NCBI GenBank assembly: GCA_016190025.1
Contig: JACPRG010000153.1
Coordinates: forward strand, 1-8,342
From: Candidatus Tectimicrobiota bacterium
GTDB lineage: Bacteria > UBA8248 > JACPRG01
Direction of reading: 5' to 3'
DNA length: 8,342 nt
Numbering within the stretch: the first letter of the stretch is position 1; each line of letters begins with the position of its first letter. Under the pieces are notes generated by a model. It was not told the DNA's origin, searched no databases, and was given only the letters and a program-made list of their open reading frames with translations. Shown here piece after piece: positions 6,024-8,342 of this stretch. Made by a program: the position numbers and the translations under genes.

Positions 6024-7423
6024 TAGAAGAAGCTCTCCGGAACGAAGACGATATCTTCGGCCACCAACCGGATGTCTTTGGACTTGTCCCCTTTCAGGAT
6101 GTCGTCCAGCGGAACGGTGATGACCCGTTCCGCGCCGCCTTCGAAGCGGATGACTCGGGTCCGGTTCGCGGAGGCAATCCGCGTCAAACCGCCGGCCATG
6201 CTGATGGCCTCGGCCAGTGTAACCTGACGGTCCATGATCTTATACGGGCCCGGACTTTTGACCTGGCCGAAAACGAAGATGGTGTCGGCCCGGGGGACAA
6301 ACACCGTGTCATTGCCGTGTAAAACGAGATTCTCGGAAAGGTCCGCCCCCTTCAGGAGAACATTGAGATCAACGGTGAAGAATTGATCGTCCTCTTCCCT
6401 GCCGCTGCGGCGACGAAGAACGACAACCTTCGATCCTCCCTCCCCGGGATCTACACCCCCACCCTCGGAGATGATCTCCAGAACCGTCGTCGGTCCCCGA
6501 AGCGCGTAGGTCCCCGGTTTCCGCACGGCTCCCAGAAGCTGGACTTGCTGGCTTCGGTATTCGGCCACTTTGACCGACAGGCTCGGATTCAACAGGTAAT
6601 CCTTGGCCAGCAGGGTCTCCAGTATGGATTCGATCTGGGAAATCGTCTGCCCCTCCACCGGCACGCGGCCCAGCAGGGGGTAGTTGATGGCGCCGTTTCC
6701 GGCAACCGCAAATTCGCCGGACAGCTCGGCTTCCCGATACACCGTGATCCTCAGGACATCCTTCGGCCCAACCCTGTAGTCTTGAGGCCGAGGCAGAGAG
6801 GGAGCCCGCGGAGTGGACGAAAGGGAAGAAGCCGCAGGCGTCCGTCTCCCCAGAGGGGAGATCGGGGAAAGCGGGGATTTCGGTTCGTCCCGAGCGGCCG
6901 CCGGGCCCGCCGGACTCATCCCCGGCCGTCCTCTCTCGTCCCTTTCTCCGGCAGCGGCGGCCTCGCGCTCCCCCGGAATCAGCCAAGAGATGAGGAGCCG
7001 CGACCCCTCACGCACATGCTCGAACCTGCGGCTTTCATCCGCCACCGGCGCGGAGCGGGGATAGACCTTGACCTCCACGGTTTGAATGAGGGCCTTTCGC
7101 TCCGTCACCTCCACCCGGGAAACGGCGCCTTGGGTGAACTCCTGGTGTTTGTCCGACTTCTCATCGTAGATTGCGTCCGGAATGCGGACCACGATGGCCT
7201 GGAGGCGAGGCTCGAAGGCGATCCGGTACTCGAAGGGCGTGTCCCCCACAATCACCGCCTGGGCGCGCCCTTTCTCCTCGCTGACCCGCACCTCTTGGAT
7301 GGTCGTCAGGGGCTTCAGGATCTCCTGACTGGAAAGGATCGAGGCATCTTTGCATCCGAGCGCGGGGAGGAGGAAACCCGCAACCGGCAAAGCCATGGCC
7401 CAAAACCGGACACACACACACAC
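6023..7423 (-). CDS. Polysaccharide export lipoprotein: AMIN-like, Poly_export and two SLBB domains
   Basis: Probable outer-membrane export component for capsule or exopolysaccharide, Wza-related, 466 residues. A short basic N-terminus and hydrophobic core lead to a lipobox LPALGC with Cys24 as the lipidation site. Residues about 44-155 look like an AMIN domain (a peptidoglycan-associated module known from PilQ and AmiC). A Pro/Ser-rich linker follows. The Poly_export domain begins at YRVGPKDVLRI (216), with NYPLLGRV and NPSLSVKVAEY. SLBB repeats begin near VQLLGAVRKPGTY (294) and IFVFGQVKSPGPY (382). The protein ends VFVPESFF without the C-terminal amphipathic helix that forms the Wza outer-membrane barrel. 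I chose GTG at 7423 because GGAGAGG lies seven bases upstream and it yields a compact lipoprotein signal. An ATG at 7507 would add 28 residues but has no Shine-Dalgarno sequence. Confidence 0.9.
   Translation of the reverse strand: MCVCVRFWAMALPVAGFLLPALGCKDASILSSQEILKPLTTIQEVRVSEEKGRAQAVIVGDTPFEYRIAFEPRLQAIVVRIPDAIYDEKSDKHQEFTQGAVSRVEVTERKALIQTVEVKVYPRSAPVADESRRFEHVREGSRLLISWLIPGEREAAAAGERDERGRPGMSPAGPAAARDEPKSPLSPISPLGRRTPAASSLSSTPRAPSLPRPQDYRVGPKDVLRITVYREAELSGEFAVAGNGAINYPLLGRVPVEGQTISQIESILETLLAKDYLLNPSLSVKVAEYRSQQVQLLGAVRKPGTYALRGPTTVLEIISEGGGVDPGEGGSKVVVLRRRSGREEDDQFFTVDLNVLLKGADLSENLVLHGNDTVFVPRADTIFVFGQVKSPGPYKIMDRQVTLAEAISMAGGLTRIASANRTRVIRFEGGAERVITVPLDDILKGDKSKDIRLVAEDIVFVPESFF
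7411..7423 (-). repeat. (GT)6G dinucleotide tract at the export gene start
   Basis: Thirteen bases of perfect alternating GT on the minus strand begin with the proposed GTG start codon and encode Val-Cys-Val-Cys. Any GT-unit gain or loss changes the frame after the start, although further GTG codons within the tract could restore it. Confidence 0.85.
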
Positions 7424-7430
7424 GCTCAAC

Positions 7431-7437
7431 CCTCTCC
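7431..7437 (-). promoter_or_regulatory. Ribosome binding site deciding the export gene start
   Basis: GGAGAGG on the minus strand, followed by a further G, sits seven bases before the GTG at 7423. No comparable site precedes the ATG at 7507 or the ATG at 7396, so this site favours the GTG start. Confidence 0.6.
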
Positions 7438-7514
7438 GATGAACCGAGCCCCGGTTCTGCGGCTTCCACGAAGGCGGGCGCAATTTGAGGGGGAGATCGA
7501 CAACCATGATTTCA

Positions 7515-7520
7515 GTTATA
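7515..7520 (-). promoter_or_regulatory. Candidate -10 box for the export gene
   Basis: TATAAC on the minus strand matches the -10 consensus at five of six positions. No good -35 hexamer lies 16-18 bases upstream, which would fit an activator-dependent promoter. The implied start near 7508 leaves a leader of about 85 bases to the GTG at 7423, and would place the alternative ATG at 7507 essentially at the transcript end. Confidence 0.35.
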
Positions 7521-7521
7521 T

Positions 7522-7602
7522 GAGCCGGGTTTCACGGTCTTTTAAAAAGGCATCACAGGAATACAAACCTGCCCGCCTTCCGGTGCATTCAAAACCCGGC
7601 TC
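7522..7602. repeat. Perfect 11-bp inverted repeat, possible operator pair
   Basis: GAGCCGGGTTT (7522-7532) and AAACCCGGCTC (7592-7602) are exact reverse complements 59 bases apart. The arm at 7522-7532 sits one base upstream of the candidate -10 box in minus-strand orientation. The arms could be two binding sites for one regulator or the two sides of a large hairpin. Confidence 0.6.
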
Positions 7603-7883
7603 TGCCTCCACCAAATCATTGATGGAGAAACGTCCCGGGCATACCCTCGCGACGGTCGCACGCCCGGCCCCCCCAACAGGCCGGCTTCCTCCGCTCATCG
7701 CGCAACCCCCGGGGCGTGTTGTCAGTTTTCGCTAGAATTCTCGCCCGGGAAAGCCTCTGACATCCCTCGGAGAAAGATCCCTTCCCTTTCCCCGGGACTC
7801 CTCTTCCACCCCATGCAATCTCTGGGCGGAAAAAGATCAGGCGCCCACAACCCTACCCTCTTGCCTCCCGGAATTCTATCGGA

Positions 7884-7904
7884 GAAAAGCGCCCCGGCGC
7901 TCTC
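7884..7904 (-). terminator. Candidate intrinsic terminator after the repeat protein gene
   Basis: On the minus strand AGCGC-CGGG-GCGCT (7901-7888) is followed by TTTC, giving a TTTTC run that includes the last stem base. Flanking G/A and T bases could extend the stem by about three more pairs including G-T wobbles. It lies roughly 70 bases beyond the stop at 7973. The stem is short and the T tract modest. A neighbouring CTCTC-TTC-GAGAG hairpin (7900-7912) overlaps it and would compete with it. Confidence 0.45.
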
Positions 7905-7972
7905 TTCGAGAGGAACCCGCAGACACACGCCCCTCTTGAGAGACCGCCCTCTCCCCTCAAACCTCCGGTCGG

Positions 7973-8342
7973 CTACCCCCCAGCGGGCGAGGTTTGTTCC
8001 TGGCTGGTTTGGGTATCGAGCGTCAAAGTCGTCTGCGCCGCCTGCGTGGCCGCAGCGACCACCGCCGTGACTTGGGTCGGGGTGACTCCGGCCGCCACAG
8101 CGCCGGCCTGAGCGCCGGCCACGCTGGCCGAAGCCACCTCCTGAACCGTCGCCGCCGGCACACCCGCCGCCTGAGCGCCCTGGACCGCGCCCGTCGAGGA
8201 AGCGGCCGCCACGGCCGCCGTGTCCTGGCCCGCAGCCGCCGCACCCTGAACCGCCCCCTGGGAAGCGGCCTGCGCCACCTGCGCCGCGTTCTGGCCCGAG
8301 GCCGCCGCACCCTGAACCGCCCCCTGGGAAGCGGCCTGCGCC
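7973..8342 (-). CDS. C-terminal part of an Ala/Gln/Gly-rich 22-residue repeat protein (partial)
   Basis: The frame is open to the window edge, so this is the last 122 residues of a longer protein. I do not recognise the family. It consists of consecutive 22-residue units (AQAASQGAVQGAAASGQNAA plus QV; AQAASQGAVQGAAAAGQDTA plus AV; AAASSTGAVQGAQAAGVPAA plus TV) followed by a diverged unit and a Thr/Gln-rich tail ending TSPAGG. Each unit splits into two related 11-residue halves with small residues at fixed positions. There is no Cys, almost no charge and no aromatic residue. A disordered or extracellular surface role, or an amphipathic helical stalk, is possible but unproven. The other frames here give Arg-rich strings, which favours this one. 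It is upstream of, and codirectional with, the export gene but separated by a candidate terminator. Confidence 0.65.
   Translation of the reverse strand, partial: AQAASQGAVQGAAASGQNAAQVAQAASQGAVQGAAAAGQDTAAVAAASSTGAVQGAQAAGVPAATVQEVASASVAGAQAGAVAAGVTPTQVTAVVAAATQAAQTTLTLDTQTSQEQTSPAGG
8225..8342. repeat. 66-bp direct repeat inside the repeat protein gene
   Basis: The sequence from 8225 recurs at 8291, an exact 66-base (22-codon) offset. Bases 8235-8276 and 8301-8342 are identical, and only two mismatches occur in the preceding ten bases. The array continues past the window edge. The near-identity suggests recent unit duplication, while the units to the left have diverged in DNA but keep the 22-residue period. 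Confidence 0.85.

Larger units (their letters stand above)
7424..7972. other. Long intergenic region upstream of the export gene
   Basis: About 549 bases without a supported gene. The right end holds a candidate terminator (7884-7904). The left part holds a Shine-Dalgarno site, a candidate -10 box (7515-7520) and an 11-bp inverted repeat (7522-7532, 7592-7602). Between 7603 and 7880 I see only small palindromes: CCGGCC/GGCCGG (7664-7684) without a T tract, TGGGCG/CGCCCA (7823-7847), and AGAATTCT near 7734-7741. Short open frames here have atypical, low-complexity translations and no Shine-Dalgarno sites. Confidence 0.6.

Noticed and set aside
5829..6026. Plus-strand open frame beginning inside the tRNA
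   Set aside because: It starts within the T arm of the tRNA and runs antisense to the rhodanese-like fragment; there is no independent support.
7424..7507. Export gene start at ATG 7507
   Set aside because: There is no Shine-Dalgarno site, it lies at the predicted transcript start, and it would bury the lipobox 52 residues in. The GTG at 7423 fits better.
6383..7735. Plus-strand open frame opposite the export lipoprotein gene
   Set aside because: It is an antisense shadow of the AMIN/SLBB gene, with Arg/Pro-rich translation and no start signal.
7516..7928. Two short minus-strand open frames (7516-7698 and 7722-7928)
   Set aside because: No ribosome binding sites, unusual composition, no family features; one overlaps the candidate terminator.

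Overview
The window looks like a high-GC bacterial chromosome fragment from a lineage with a Gram-negative type envelope. The signs are a Wza-like outer-membrane polysaccharide export lipoprotein, a periplasmic binding protein with a plain Sec signal and no lipobox, and a tRNA gene whose 3' CCA is not encoded. I cannot name a phylum from this alone. Nearly all protein genes lie on the minus strand. The one clear plus-strand gene is a tRNA-Leu(UAA).

Layout from right to left, in the direction of minus-strand transcription. At 7973-8342 is the C-terminal part of an Ala/Gln/Gly-rich protein made of 22-residue repeats; its start lies beyond the window. It is followed by a candidate intrinsic terminator near 7884-7904 and a 549-base intergenic region. 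That region carries a perfect 11-bp inverted repeat and a candidate -10 box for the next gene. At 6023-7423 is a lipoprotein with an AMIN-like domain, a polysaccharide export domain and two SLBB domains. A 50-codon reading frame (5871-6023) starts on its stop codon (TAATG). It encodes the active-site part of a rhodanese and ends 16 bases from the 3' end of the tRNA-Leu (5772-5855, plus strand).

The left two thirds is a transport locus on the minus strand: a small split-barrel (PPOX class) flavin/F420-type protein (5110-5508), a tandem-ATPase ABC subunit (3551-5068), two permeases of the branched-chain/sugar/nucleoside type (2456-3517 and 1484-2449), and a BMP/PnrA-family substrate-binding protein (271-1296). 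Together the last four make one complete uptake ABC transporter of the nucleoside/BMP class. The ATPase and permeases are tightly packed. The binding protein is set apart by 187 bases that hold a strong sigma-70-like promoter (TTGACT-N18-TAAAAT), so it can probably be expressed independently and in excess. The locus ends in a strong intrinsic terminator (169-226).

I did not find a clearly novel multi-gene system. The items most worth a second look are the coupled rhodanese remnant beside the tRNA, the AMIN-SLBB export lipoprotein with a (GT)n tract exactly at its likely start codon, the 11-bp inverted repeat abutting its candidate -10 box, and the 22-residue repeat protein.
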